NCBI RefSeq assembly: GCF_036250675.1
Contig: NZ_CP109592.1
Span: 9,114,001-9,178,000, forward strand
Reading direction: 5' to 3'
Length of the DNA: 64,000 bases
Origin: Streptomyces sp. NBC_01689
GTDB taxonomy: Bacteria; Actinomycetota; Actinomycetes; Streptomycetales; Streptomycetaceae
Positions 50,622 to 58,838 of this stretch are shown one piece after another. A model generated the notes under the pieces. The model ran no database searches. It worked only from the letters and a program-made list of their open reading frames with translations, and was not told where the DNA came from. Position 1 is the stretch's first letter; every line of letters begins with the position of its first letter. Position numbers and translations under genes: made by a program.

Positions 50622-52100
50622 TCAGGGGTGCGACGCGGCGTCCGGCGCGGGCTTCCGGGTGACGCGTGCCGGAGTTCCGGACGAGACGACGAGTCCGATG
50701 ACGGCGGCGGCGACGGCCGCCCCCGCGCAGACGGCGAAAAGGACGCGGTAGGCGGTGAGCGAGGGGAGTTCGAAGCCGCCGATCCGCAGGGTGATGGCCG
50801 ACAGCAGGGCACCGCCGACGGCGCTGGCCAGGGAGCTGCCGAGGCTGCGGGCAAGGGCGTTGATGCCGTTGGCCGCGGCGAGTTGGGGCAGGGGGGTGTG
50901 GGCGTTGATGAGCGAGGGCAGGGCCGCGTACGCGACGCCGGTGCCCGCTCCGACGATCGAACTGCCGAGGACGACCTCCCAGAGCGCGTCGACCGCGACG
51001 ATGCGGAACACCAGCCCGGCGGCGATCACCAGCGCGCCGACGGTCAGGACGCGCGCGGCCCCCCAGTTGTTGATGATCCTGGCGGCGACGGGCGCCAGCA
51101 GGAGCATCAGGACACCGCTCGGCAGCAGGCACAGACCGGCGGTGAGGACCGAGGACCCGAAGCCGTAGCCGGTGGCCGCCGGCGCCTGCACGTACGAGGA
51201 GGTCCCCGTGAAACCGGCGAACAGCGCGAAGCCCACGAACATCGCGGCGATGTTCGTCAGCGCGATGGCCGGGCGACGGAGCGCCGACATGTCGATCAGG
51301 GGATTGGACACCCGGGACTCGGCCGCCGTGAGGGCCGCCAGCGCCACGACGGCCACGGCGAAAAGGGAGATGACACGCGCCGAACTCCAACCCCAGGTGC
51401 TGCCCTGCGAGATGGCCGGCACCAGGCAGGCCAGCCCCGTGGTCAGCAGGACGATGCCCGCCCAGTCGATCCGGCGCTCGTGCGAGGCGGGCGGTTCGGA
51501 GACGAGGGCGAAGATGAGGACGCCGCTGATCACCGCTCCGCCCGCGCCGATCCAGTAGAGGATGTGGTAGTCGGCGTTGTCACCGATCAGGCCGGCCAGC
51601 GGGAGCCCGAGGGCGCTGCCGATCCCGAGCATGGCGCTCACCAGCGCGGTCGCCGAACCCCGGCGCTGCTCCGGCAGGACGATGGCGAGCAGGCTGATGC
51701 CGAGGGGGATGGCCGCGGCCGACAGCCCCGCCACCGCCCGGCCGATCAGCATGACGCCGAAGTCCGAGGTCAGGGCGTCGATCGCCGAGCCCACGGCGAG
51801 GCCACCTAGGCTGATCAGCAGGACGAGACGCCGCCCGAACATGTCGGCCAGCCGGCCCAGCACGGGCACGGAGACCGCGGCGACGAGCAGGGTCGACGTC
51901 AGCAGCCACTGGGCGTTGCCCGTGGTGGTGTGCAGATCGGTGGTGAGGGTGGGCAGGACCGGGATGATCAGCGTCTGTGCCAGCGCGGCGGCGAGTGCGC
52001 CGAGCCCGACCGCGATGATCTTGAGGTTCGTCCCCGGTCCCGGCCGTGCCGGGCTGTCCTGGTCATGTGGCGAAAGGGGGTCGAGGCTCGTCCCGGTCAT
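50622..52100 (-). CDS. MFS drug exporter (DHA2-like)
   Basis: 492 aa with 14 predicted membrane helices, the DHA2 (EmrB/QacA-like) layout. Motif A between helices 2 and 3 is visible (GRLADMFGRRLVLL), along with the PVLPTLTTDLH entry segment and GLSAAAIPLGISLLAI in helix 5. It should export lipophilic compounds by proton exchange. The ATG at 52100 has only a weak upstream GCAGGG. It diverges from the TetR-GNAT fusion gene across twin matching operators, so it is the probable target of that regulator, giving induced efflux. Confidence 0.87.
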   Translation of the reverse strand: MTGTSLDPLSPHDQDSPARPGPGTNLKIIAVGLGALAAALAQTLIIPVLPTLTTDLHTTTGNAQWLLTSTLLVAAVSVPVLGRLADMFGRRLVLLISLGGLAVGSAIDALTSDFGVMLIGRAVAGLSAAAIPLGISLLAIVLPEQRRGSATALVSAMLGIGSALGLPLAGLIGDNADYHILYWIGAGGAVISGVLIFALVSEPPASHERRIDWAGIVLLTTGLACLVPAISQGSTWGWSSARVISLFAVAVVALAALTAAESRVSNPLIDMSALRRPAIALTNIAAMFVGFALFAGFTGTSSYVQAPAATGYGFGSSVLTAGLCLLPSGVLMLLLAPVAARIINNWGAARVLTVGALVIAAGLVFRIVAVDALWEVVLGSSIVGAGTGVAYAALPSLINAHTPLPQLAAANGINALARSLGSSLASAVGGALLSAITLRIGGFELPSLTAYRVLFAVCAGAAVAAAVIGLVVSSGTPARVTRKPAPDAASHP

Positions 52101-52125
52101 CCCTGCGGCCTGCCCGTCCTGAGTA

Positions 52126-52190
52126 ATGTAATCGGGTGATTACATCGGCGACCCTAGGGGTGGCCGGGCGGTCAGTCAATCGGTTGATTG
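52126..52190. promoter_or_regulatory. Twin operators between the MFS gene and the TetR-GNAT gene
   Basis: Two palindromes share the core AATC-GGKT-GATT: 52126-52145 (ATGTAATC GGGT GATTACAT) and 52177-52190 (CAATC GGTT GATTG). The centres are 48 bp apart. The first is close to the MFS start codon, the second lies 20 bp before the TetR-GNAT ATG, fitting dual repression. Confidence 0.8.
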
Positions 52191-52209
52191 CATGAGGGAG
52201 GATGGAGCC

Positions 52210-53388
52210 ATGGACACCACTCCGCCCGCCCCCGCCGGGGAGCCGCGCCCCAGGGACGCCGAAGCCACCCGCCGTGCGCTGCTGCGAGCGGCGCGCGGAC
52301 GCTTCACCGTCCTCGGCTACGACCGCACGACGACACGCGACGTCGCCCACGACGCCGGGGTCAACCTCATGCTGATCAACCGGTACTTCGGCGGCAAGCC
52401 GGGCCTGTTCCAGGCGGTCGTGGCCGCGTCGCCCGACCCGCTGGCCGAGGACGAGTCCTCGCGGGGGGACATCGTCGACGACTTCCTCGACGGCCTCCGC
52501 CCCGACGCGTGGCCGGAGTTCGGCAGTCACCCCATGCTGCTGCTGCTCCGTGACAGCAGCGTCGACGAGGAGATCCAGGACCTCCGCACCCTCGCCATGG
52601 ACAAGGCGGTCGACCGGATCGTCGCTTCGGGACGGGGCGACTCAGGGGGCGCGGCCGCGGCACCGGGCCCCGAGACCCGGTTGCGCGCCCAGTTGCTGCT
52701 GGCCCTGTTCAGCGGGGTGGTCGCCCTGCGGTCGATGGCCCCCGTGGAGCCGTTGGCGTCCGTCGAGGCCGACGACCTGCGCTCGGCCCTGGAGGACGCG
52801 ATCGAGGCGCTCATCGGGCCCGCGCGGCACACCCGTCGCTCCTCCGCGGGCGAGGAGACGGTGGCGCGGTCCAGCACGGAGGGCTCTCGACCGGTGCCGA
52901 TCGTGGTCAGGGCCGCCGAGCGGGACGACCTGTCCGCGCTGGTCCGCCTGCGTGTGGCGAATGCCGAAAGGCATGTCCGACTCGATCCGGTCGTTTACCG
53001 CGTGCCCGAGAGCGAGGCCGTGCGCGGGCACTTCCAGGAGGCGCTGTCGGCCGGGTCCACGGTGGTGATCCTGGTCGCCGAGGTGGCGGGTGAGGTGGTG
53101 GGCATGGTGGAGCTGGTCCCGCTGCCCGATCCCCCGGACCATCAGATCCTGGTTCCGCGCCGCGCCGCCGACGTTCACACCGTCGTCCTGGAGGGGCATC
53201 GCGGGGAGGGCGTCGGGTCCGCCTTGCTGACGGCGGCGGAGCGGACCGCCGCGGAACGCGGCATCTCGATCATCCATGCCGGCATCTTCACGCGGAACGA
53301 GGAAGCCGTGCGCTTCTACTCCTCGGCCGGTTTCAGGCCGCGCGGGACCTTGCTGAGCAAGGAACTGGGGTCGGCCCCAGCCGGTTGA
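52210..53388 (+). CDS. TetR-type repressor fused to a GNAT acetyltransferase
   Basis: 392 aa in one open frame. Residues about 15-65 are a TetR DNA-binding domain (TTTRDVAHDAGVNLMLINRYFGG). About 70-200 is a TetR ligand domain. After a short linker, about 230-385 is a complete GNAT fold: VVRAAERDDLSALVRLRVA, then VAGEVVGMVELVP and the acetyl-CoA loop RGEGVGSALL near 331, ending in FYSSAGFRPRG. The fusion would couple DNA binding to acetylation, possibly of an exported drug or of itself. GGAG ribosome site before the ATG at 52210; an ATG six codons earlier is unlikely. The divergent MFS gene and twin operators support a regulatory role. Confidence 0.85.
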   Translation: MDTTPPAPAGEPRPRDAEATRRALLRAARGRFTVLGYDRTTTRDVAHDAGVNLMLINRYFGGKPGLFQAVVAASPDPLAEDESSRGDIVDDFLDGLRPDAWPEFGSHPMLLLLRDSSVDEEIQDLRTLAMDKAVDRIVASGRGDSGGAAAAPGPETRLRAQLLLALFSGVVALRSMAPVEPLASVEADDLRSALEDAIEALIGPARHTRRSSAGEETVARSSTEGSRPVPIVVRAAERDDLSALVRLRVANAERHVRLDPVVYRVPESEAVRGHFQEALSAGSTVVILVAEVAGEVVGMVELVPLPDPPDHQILVPRRAADVHTVVLEGHRGEGVGSALLTAAERTAAERGISIIHAGIFTRNEEAVRFYSSAGFRPRGTLLSKELGSAPAG

Positions 53389-53528
53389 AGCGCCCGACGC
53401 ACCGAGGGGCGCCGGACCCGACGCGTCGCGCCGCGGCCCCGGCGGCTCGCTCGGTGCGGAGCGAACCGCCGGGGGCAGGACACAGTGCCGTCGGACGGAT
53501 GCGGACGTCCGGCGTACCCCCGGGGTGG

Positions 53529-54884
53529 CTACCAGCCCACGGCGACCAGGAGCCACTGCGGGTTGCCGTGGGAGACGAAGGAGGACTGGCCCGCCACGTC
53601 GTCGTAGGGGAAGCCGTAGGCGAGGTGGTTGATGGCGTTGTCGTGCCAGAACTTGGCGTAGTAGTTCGCGGGCGCCGCCTTGTAGTACTGAGCGGGATCG
53701 GACTGCTGGGAGGCCGGCAGCGTGGCCACATGCCGGTTGAGGGCGGCGCACATGTCGGGATCGGCGGCGAGGGAGGCGGCGCAGCCGAAGATGTCGGAGG
53801 TGGCCGCGTTGACGCCGACCGACTGCGCGTACGAGGTGAAGTAGTTGGCGTTCGCCCCGCCGGCGCGGAAGCTCGGGTCGCTGCCCGGCGCGATGATCCG
53901 GTACGGGGCCTGGGTCCGCGCCAGCACCTTGAACTGGTCGGGCACCGCGTCGGTGAAGCGCTGGATGGTCGTGGCCCGGTCCTCGGCGAAGGTCTGCCGG
54001 TTCTCGCCGACCTCGACGTCGTAGCCGTCCTTGGCGTGCAGCCGCATCGCCAGCTTCAGGCCGAAGGCGTCGACCCGGGTGGTGTTGCCGTTGAAGACGT
54101 TGTTGCCGACCGTGAACTCGATGAAGTCGAAGTAGGGGCCGTTCGGCGATCCGAGGTAGAAGTACATGCGGCCCGCCGAGTTCGCCGGCATGTCGAGGTG
54201 GGGCTGTTCGGCGATGGAGTGGACCTGGCCGTTGAAGCTCCAGTACACCTGGCTGTCCGGGTACTTTCCGTTGGTGCGGTTGAGGATCTTCACCTCGACG
54301 GCGTTGTTCGCCTGCGGTATGTCGCTCGTGCTGCCCCAGAAACTGTCCGGAGGAGTCGTGCTGCCGGGCCCGTAGACCTGGAACTCCCACAGCGAATAGC
54401 CGTACGGGGTGGCTCGCGTGGTCCCGGAGACGCGCACGTAACGGCCGCTTCCCGTGACGGCGAGATTCTGGGTGCCGCCGGTGGCCGTGGTGGTGGAGTA
54501 GACGCTGGTCCAGTTGTTCGCGTCCGTGGAGGTCTGGATCTGGAAGGCCTTGGCGTAGGCGGCCTCCCAGTTCAGGGTGACGCGGGTGATCTGCTGCACG
54601 GAGCCGAGGTCCACCTGGACCCACTGCGGGTCCGCGAAGGCCGAGGACCAGCGTGTACCGGGGTCGCCGTCGACCGCGGCCGACGCCGGGAAGGAGGCGT
54701 TCTCCGTCGACGAGGCCGTGGCGGGGCGTCCCTGGGACAGGAGTTGGTCGGCGGCGTGCGCGGACGTCGGTGTCAGGGCGGCGACACAGGCGACGAGCAG
54801 CGCCACGACCAGGCCGAGAGCCGTGCGGGAACGTAAGACGGTGCTCGGAGATCTGACGGTGAGTGCGCTGGCGGAAGGCTGCAT
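53529..54884 (-). CDS. Secreted CBM32 (discoidin) - GH64 beta-1,3-glucanase
   Basis: 451 aa. A signal peptide ends near residue 45 (TSAHAAD). Residues about 46-172 form an F5/8-type C carbohydrate-binding module (ATASSTENASFPASAAVDGD, QWVQVDLGSVQQITRV). About 180-451 is a GH64-like catalytic domain: NAVEVKILNRTNGKYPDSQV, HLDMPANSAGRMYFYLG, NYFTSYAQSVG and NHLAYGFPYDDVAGQSS. GH64 enzymes cut beta-1,3-glucans such as laminarin or fungal wall glucan into pentaoligomers. GAGGAG ribosome site 5 nt before the ATG. A LacI-type palindrome (GAGAGCGCTCTC) lies 55 bp upstream. Confidence 0.82.
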   Translation of the reverse strand: MQPSASALTVRSPSTVLRSRTALGLVVALLVACVAALTPTSAHAADQLLSQGRPATASSTENASFPASAAVDGDPGTRWSSAFADPQWVQVDLGSVQQITRVTLNWEAAYAKAFQIQTSTDANNWTSVYSTTTATGGTQNLAVTGSGRYVRVSGTTRATPYGYSLWEFQVYGPGSTTPPDSFWGSTSDIPQANNAVEVKILNRTNGKYPDSQVYWSFNGQVHSIAEQPHLDMPANSAGRMYFYLGSPNGPYFDFIEFTVGNNVFNGNTTRVDAFGLKLAMRLHAKDGYDVEVGENRQTFAEDRATTIQRFTDAVPDQFKVLARTQAPYRIIAPGSDPSFRAGGANANYFTSYAQSVGVNAATSDIFGCAASLAADPDMCAALNRHVATLPASQQSDPAQYYKAAPANYYAKFWHDNAINHLAYGFPYDDVAGQSSFVSHGNPQWLLVAVGW

Positions 54885-54938
54885 GGAATCTCCTCAGGCC
54901 GAGCCGGCGTGCGTGGGGGTTGGAGCAACCGCAGACGT

Positions 54939-54950
54939 GAGAGCGCTCTC
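54939..54950. promoter_or_regulatory. LacI-type operator GAGAGCGCTCTC upstream of the glucanase
   Basis: Perfect 12-bp palindrome of the class recognised by Streptomyces LacI-family sugar repressors such as CebR-like proteins. It differs clearly from the TAAACCGGTTTA sites in front of the nearby lacI gene, so another regulator probably binds here. Confidence 0.7.
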
Positions 54951-55477
54951 TCGGGTTGTATCCCCGCCTCTGCCCGGCGTCAACAACTGAAGCCGAAATC
55001 AACGGAGTTCATGGTTCGCGGGCCGAGCGGCGGCGGCAGTGACGGCGGGGGCATGTCCGGAGGGCCGGGACCGTTCGGGCTCTGACCGCTCGGACGATCT
55101 CAAGCCGTCTCGTCTCTACACCACTTGACGTGTCGCAGGGGAGCGTGCCGACCCGCTGTGTGCGGTGGCACCCGGGTGATACCTGGCGCGCCCCGACCCT
55201 CTGCGTGTGCGTCCTCATGCGGTTTCTGGGCCGGGTCCGTCGGGTGCCGGATCCGGTGGGCGGTGGGTGGTGGGCGGTGGCCGATGAGCGATGGGTGGTG
55301 GTCCGGTGGGCACGACCGCCGCGTCGAACGCGGCGTCCCGATGTTCACGCCCGCCACCTCGCACCTCACCCGCCACCCCGCACCCCGCCCGCCTGGCCGT
55401 CCGCCGCGTGCCCCCCGCTCCGCGAGCCCTCCCGTGGCTGCCCGCCGGCCCCCTCTGAGACCTGCGGCACAGATCTC

Positions 55478-55533
55478 TTGACCTCGCCCCTAAACCGGTT
55501 TAGTTTCGCCGCACAGCTTATTAAATCGGTTTA
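55478..55533 (+). promoter_or_regulatory. Promoter of the sugar operon with tandem LacI operators
   Basis: -35 TTGACC (55478-55483), 17-bp spacer, -10 TAGTTT (55501-55506). Operator 1, CTAAACCGGTTTAG (55490-55503), is a perfect palindrome covering the spacer and -10. Operator 2, TAAATCGGTTTA (55522-55533), has one mismatch and lies just past the start point. The centres are 31 bp apart, about three helical turns, which allows two repressor dimers on one face. Confidence 0.85.
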
Positions 55534-55549
55534 GACACTGGAGGAGCTC

Positions 55550-56569
55550 ATGGCGAACCGCCCCACCATCGCCGACGTCGCTCGGCGGGCCGGTGTCTCC
55601 CGCAGCTCTGTGTCGTTCGTCCTCAACGGCCGGCCCGGACTCTCGGCGGAGACCACCGCCAGGATCCGCGCCGCCATCGACGAGCTCGGCTGGCGGCCCA
55701 GCCGCCCGGCCCAGGCGCTCTCCCGCGGCAAGGCGGGTGCGCTGGGCCTGGTCGTGACCCGGGAACCGGGCCTGCTCGGAGCCGACCCCTTCTTCCCTGC
55801 CTTCATCGCCGGGATCGAGTCCGTGCTGTCCGAGCGGGGCGACGGGCTCGTCCTGCACGTCACCGATGTGGGCCGGGAGCGGGCCGTGTACGAGCGGCTC
55901 GCCGCCGACCGCCGGGTCGACGGCGTCTTCGTCACCGACCTGCGGGTGGACGACCCCCGCCCCGCCCTGGTGCGGGCCGTCGGACTCCCCGCCGTGGTGC
56001 TCGGACGGCCGGAATGGGCCGAGGGGCTGTGCGCGGTCGAACTGGACGACCTTCCGGCGTTCGAGTCGGCCGTCGGGCACCTCGCCGAGCTGGGACACAG
56101 CCGGATCGCCCACGTGGAGGGACCGGCGGAGTTCCGCCACGCCCAGCGGCGCCGCCGCGCGTGGCAGGACGCGATGGCGGCGCACGGGTTCGCCACCGAC
56201 CTGGTCCGCCCCGGCGGCTTCACGGCGCAGGGCGGGGCCGCGGCCACGCGTGAACTGCTCGCCCTGCCCGAGCCTCCGACGGCGATCGTCTTCGCCAACG
56301 ACCTGGCGGCCACCGCCGGACTCGCCGTCGCCCAGGAGTTGGGGGTGTCCGTGCCCGGTGACCTGTCGGTGATCGGCTACGACGACACACCTCTGGCCCG
56401 GTTCACGCACCCGCCGCTGTCGTCCGCCCGCGCGAACGCCGAGGGCTGGGGCATCGCGGCGGCCAGGGCACTCGATCAGGTCGTCAGGGACGGCAGCGCG
56501 CCCGATGTGGCGCTGCCGCCCGCCGAGTTCCTGCCCCGGGGATCTGTGGGCCCGGTCCCGACCGCGTAG
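55550..56569 (+). CDS. LacI-family sugar-responsive repressor
   Basis: 339 aa. The N-terminal helix-turn-helix TIADVARRAGVSRSSVSFVL and hinge RPSRPAQALSRGKAGALGLV are followed by a periplasmic-binding-protein-like sensor domain (VVTREPGLLGADPFFPAFIA, TAIVFANDLAATAGL, LSVIGYDDTPLARFTHPPLS). Ribosome site GGAGGAGC. As first gene of the operon and directly behind twin operators, it should repress itself and the six genes after it until the transported sugar is present. The 69-bp gap to the next gene contains no terminator. Confidence 0.93.
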   Translation: MANRPTIADVARRAGVSRSSVSFVLNGRPGLSAETTARIRAAIDELGWRPSRPAQALSRGKAGALGLVVTREPGLLGADPFFPAFIAGIESVLSERGDGLVLHVTDVGRERAVYERLAADRRVDGVFVTDLRVDDPRPALVRAVGLPAVVLGRPEWAEGLCAVELDDLPAFESAVGHLAELGHSRIAHVEGPAEFRHAQRRRRAWQDAMAAHGFATDLVRPGGFTAQGGAAATRELLALPEPPTAIVFANDLAATAGLAVAQELGVSVPGDLSVIGYDDTPLARFTHPPLSSARANAEGWGIAAARALDQVVRDGSAPDVALPPAEFLPRGSVGPVPTA

Positions 56570-56638
56570 CGGAGGAGCGGGGCACCCCTCGGGAGCGCGT
56601 CCGGCAACGGGGCCGGACGTGAAGAGTACGGAGAGATC

Positions 56639-57925
56639 ATGTTCAGGAGAACGGCGTCGGCGCTGCTCGCGCTGGCGATGGCGGGGGCACTCGCGGCCTG
56701 CGCCCGGTCCGGTCCCGACGCCGCGGTCGCGGCCAAGGCCCACGGACCGATCAGGGTCTGGCTGTCCAACAACGCCCAGGAAGCGGCGTGGGGCGAACAG
56801 ATGGTCGCGGACTGGAACAAGCTGCACCCGGGCCAGCGCGTCACCGCGCAGAACATTCCCGCGGGCAAGACCTCCGAGGAGGCCATCAGCGCCTCGGTGA
56901 TCGCGGGCAACACGGCCTGTCTGGTGTTCAACACCTCGCCCGCGTCCGTCCCGCAGTTCCAGAAGCAGGCGGGGCTGGTGAATCTGGACGACTTCCCCGG
57001 CGCCGAGCGCTACATCGAGGACCGCAGCGGCTCACTGGCCGACCAGTACCGCTCCGAGGACGGCTCGTTCCGGCAACTGCCGTGGAAGAGCAACCCGGTG
57101 ATGATCCTCTACAACAAGAAGCTCTTCAAAAAGGCCGGGCTTGACCCGGACCACCCGAAGCTGGCGACCTACGACCAGTTCCTGGACACCTCCCGCACCC
57201 TGGTGCACAGCGGCGCGGCCAAGGCGGCCATCTGGCCCGCGCCGAGCAGCGAGTTCTTCCAGTCGTGGTTCGACTTCTACCCCGCCTTCATCGCCGAGAG
57301 CGGCGGCAAGGCGCTCGTCGAGAAGGGCACACCGCAGTTCGACTCGCCGGCGGGCCGCAAGGCCGCCGACTTCTGGCGCAGCCTGTACGCGCAGAAACTT
57401 GCGCCGCAGGAGGCCTACCCGGGTGACGCGTTCGGCGACGGGAAGGCGGCGATGGCCACCGTCGGACCGTGGGCGATCGCCGCGTACAAGGACAGCGTCG
57501 ACTGGGGCGTCGTCCCCGTACCCACCTCCGACGGCCGACCCGCCTCCGCGGTGCACACCTTCAGCGACCTGAAGTCCGTCGCGATGTTCAGCGCCTGCAA
57601 GAACCGCGCGACCGCCTGGGACGTGATGAAGTTCGCCACCTCGCGGTCCCAGGACGGCAAGTTCCTCGCCGCGACCGGGCAGATGCCGCTGCGCCCCGAC
57701 CTGACCGGCACGTACCCGGACTGGTTCGCGAAGAACCCCGGCTACAAGATGTTCGCCGACCAGACGCGTCGCGTCGTGGACGTGCCCAACGTCGCCGGTT
57801 CCATCGACATGTGGCAGGCGTTCCGCGACGCGTGGACGAAGTCCGTCGTCTTCGGCCGCCAGCCGGTCGACTCCGCCCTGCGGGACGCCGCGGGGAAGAT
57901 CTCCGACATCCTCGCCGAGTACTGA
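56639..57925 (+). CDS. Sugar ABC transporter solute-binding lipoprotein
   Basis: 428 aa. Lipoprotein signal peptide with lipobox LAAC (Cys21). The mature part is a type-1 extracellular solute-binding protein: IRVWLSNNAQEAAWGEQMVA, LPWKSNPVMILYNKKLFKKAG, GDAFGDGKAAMATVGPWAIA and KFLAATGQMPLRPDL. Aromatic residues such as FQSWFDFYP are likely to stack on sugar rings, fitting an oligosaccharide ligand. It is followed by two permease genes at 9 and 4 bp spacing. No ATPase gene is in the operon; Streptomyces commonly supply the shared ATPase MsiK. Confidence 0.93.
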   Translation: MFRRTASALLALAMAGALAACARSGPDAAVAAKAHGPIRVWLSNNAQEAAWGEQMVADWNKLHPGQRVTAQNIPAGKTSEEAISASVIAGNTACLVFNTSPASVPQFQKQAGLVNLDDFPGAERYIEDRSGSLADQYRSEDGSFRQLPWKSNPVMILYNKKLFKKAGLDPDHPKLATYDQFLDTSRTLVHSGAAKAAIWPAPSSEFFQSWFDFYPAFIAESGGKALVEKGTPQFDSPAGRKAADFWRSLYAQKLAPQEAYPGDAFGDGKAAMATVGPWAIAAYKDSVDWGVVPVPTSDGRPASAVHTFSDLKSVAMFSACKNRATAWDVMKFATSRSQDGKFLAATGQMPLRPDLTGTYPDWFAKNPGYKMFADQTRRVVDVPNVAGSIDMWQAFRDAWTKSVVFGRQPVDSALRDAAGKISDILAEY

Positions 57926-57934
57926 GGTCCCGTC

Positions 57935-58834
57935 ATGACAATCTCGCAGACCAACGGGCCCGGCCGGCGCGGCACTTCGCGGATCGGCGCCCTGTTCGCC
58001 GCACCGTACGTCCTGTTCGTCCTGGCCGTGTTCGCCGTACCGCTGGGCTACACGGTGTGGATCTCCTTCCACCGCTTCTACTTCACCGCGCCGGGCGCGG
58101 GGGTGGACTCGCCCTGGGTCGGCCTGAGCAACTACCGGGACGTGTTCACCGATCCCGTCGTGGGCCGCGCCTTCCTCAACATCCTGATCTTCCTCGTCAT
58201 CAACGTCCCGCTGACCGTGGGCCTTTCGCTGGTGCTGGCCGCCGCGCTCAACGCCAAGCTGCCCTTCCGTTCCTTCTTCCGGGCCGCCTACTACGTGCCC
58301 TACGTCACCGCCAGCGTCGCGCTCGTCGCCGTGTGGGCGTTCCTCTTCGGTTCCGACGGACTGGTCAACCACGCACTCGGCGGACTGGCCCCCGATCCCT
58401 CTTGGCTCGTCAACACGCACCTGGCGATGCCGATGATCGCCTTCTTCGTCACCTGGAAACAGCTCGGCTTCTTCGTGATGCTCTACCTGGCCGCGCTCCA
58501 GAACGTCAGCGGGGAACTGTACGAGGCGGCCGCCGTGGACGGCGCGGGAAGCGTGCGCCGGTTCTTCTCGATCACCGTTCCGGGGGTGCGCCCCGCCACC
58601 ACGCTGGTCCTGATCTACGCGATCATCACGGGCGCCAACCTGTTCAGCGAGCCCTATCTGCTCACCGGAGGCGGCGGCCCCGACCACGCCTCGGTCTCGC
58701 CCGTACTCGTCATGTACCAGAAGGGCATCGAGCAGGGACACCCCGACTTCGCGGCCGCCCTCGGCATCGTCCTCATGGTGTTCGTGCTCGCCATCTCCCT
58801 GTTGGCCCGAAAGATCTCCGAGAGGGGCGAGTGA
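57935..58834 (+). CDS. Sugar ABC transporter permease (MalF/UgpA type)
   Basis: 299 aa, six membrane helices. The EAA loop that docks the ATPase is near 195-215: ELYEAAAVDGAGSVRRFFSI followed by the Pro-Gly of TVPGVRP. N-terminal helix LFAAPYVLFVLAVFAVPLGY. It forms the heterodimeric channel with the next gene product. Start is 9 bp after the binding-protein stop. The last helix ends in the basic sequence LARKISERGE. Confidence 0.93.
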   Translation: MTISQTNGPGRRGTSRIGALFAAPYVLFVLAVFAVPLGYTVWISFHRFYFTAPGAGVDSPWVGLSNYRDVFTDPVVGRAFLNILIFLVINVPLTVGLSLVLAAALNAKLPFRSFFRAAYYVPYVTASVALVAVWAFLFGSDGLVNHALGGLAPDPSWLVNTHLAMPMIAFFVTWKQLGFFVMLYLAALQNVSGELYEAAAVDGAGSVRRFFSITVPGVRPATTLVLIYAIITGANLFSEPYLLTGGGGPDHASVSPVLVMYQKGIEQGHPDFAAALGIVLMVFVLAISLLARKISERGE

Positions 58835-58838
58835 CACC

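Larger units (their letters stand above)
54885..55549. other. Divergent regulatory region between glucanase and lacI genes, 665 bp
   Basis: Holds the GAGAGCGCTCTC operator near the glucanase and the tandem AAACCGGTTT operators plus promoter near lacI (listed separately). The middle contains a G/T-rich tract of GGTGGGC/GGTGGGT units (about 55251-55312) with G-quadruplex potential. Short open frames here show no domain pattern; no gene called. Confidence 0.5.

Noticed and set aside
54939..54950. Binding site for the LacI protein encoded at 55550
   Set aside because: Its sequence does not resemble the two matched operators in front of that lacI gene, so another regulator is more likely.
52642..55002. 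786-codon minus-strand frame covering parts of the TetR-GNAT and glucanase genes
   Set aside because: Composition is Arg/Gly-rich, and it runs antisense to a well-supported fusion gene and out of frame with the glucanase.
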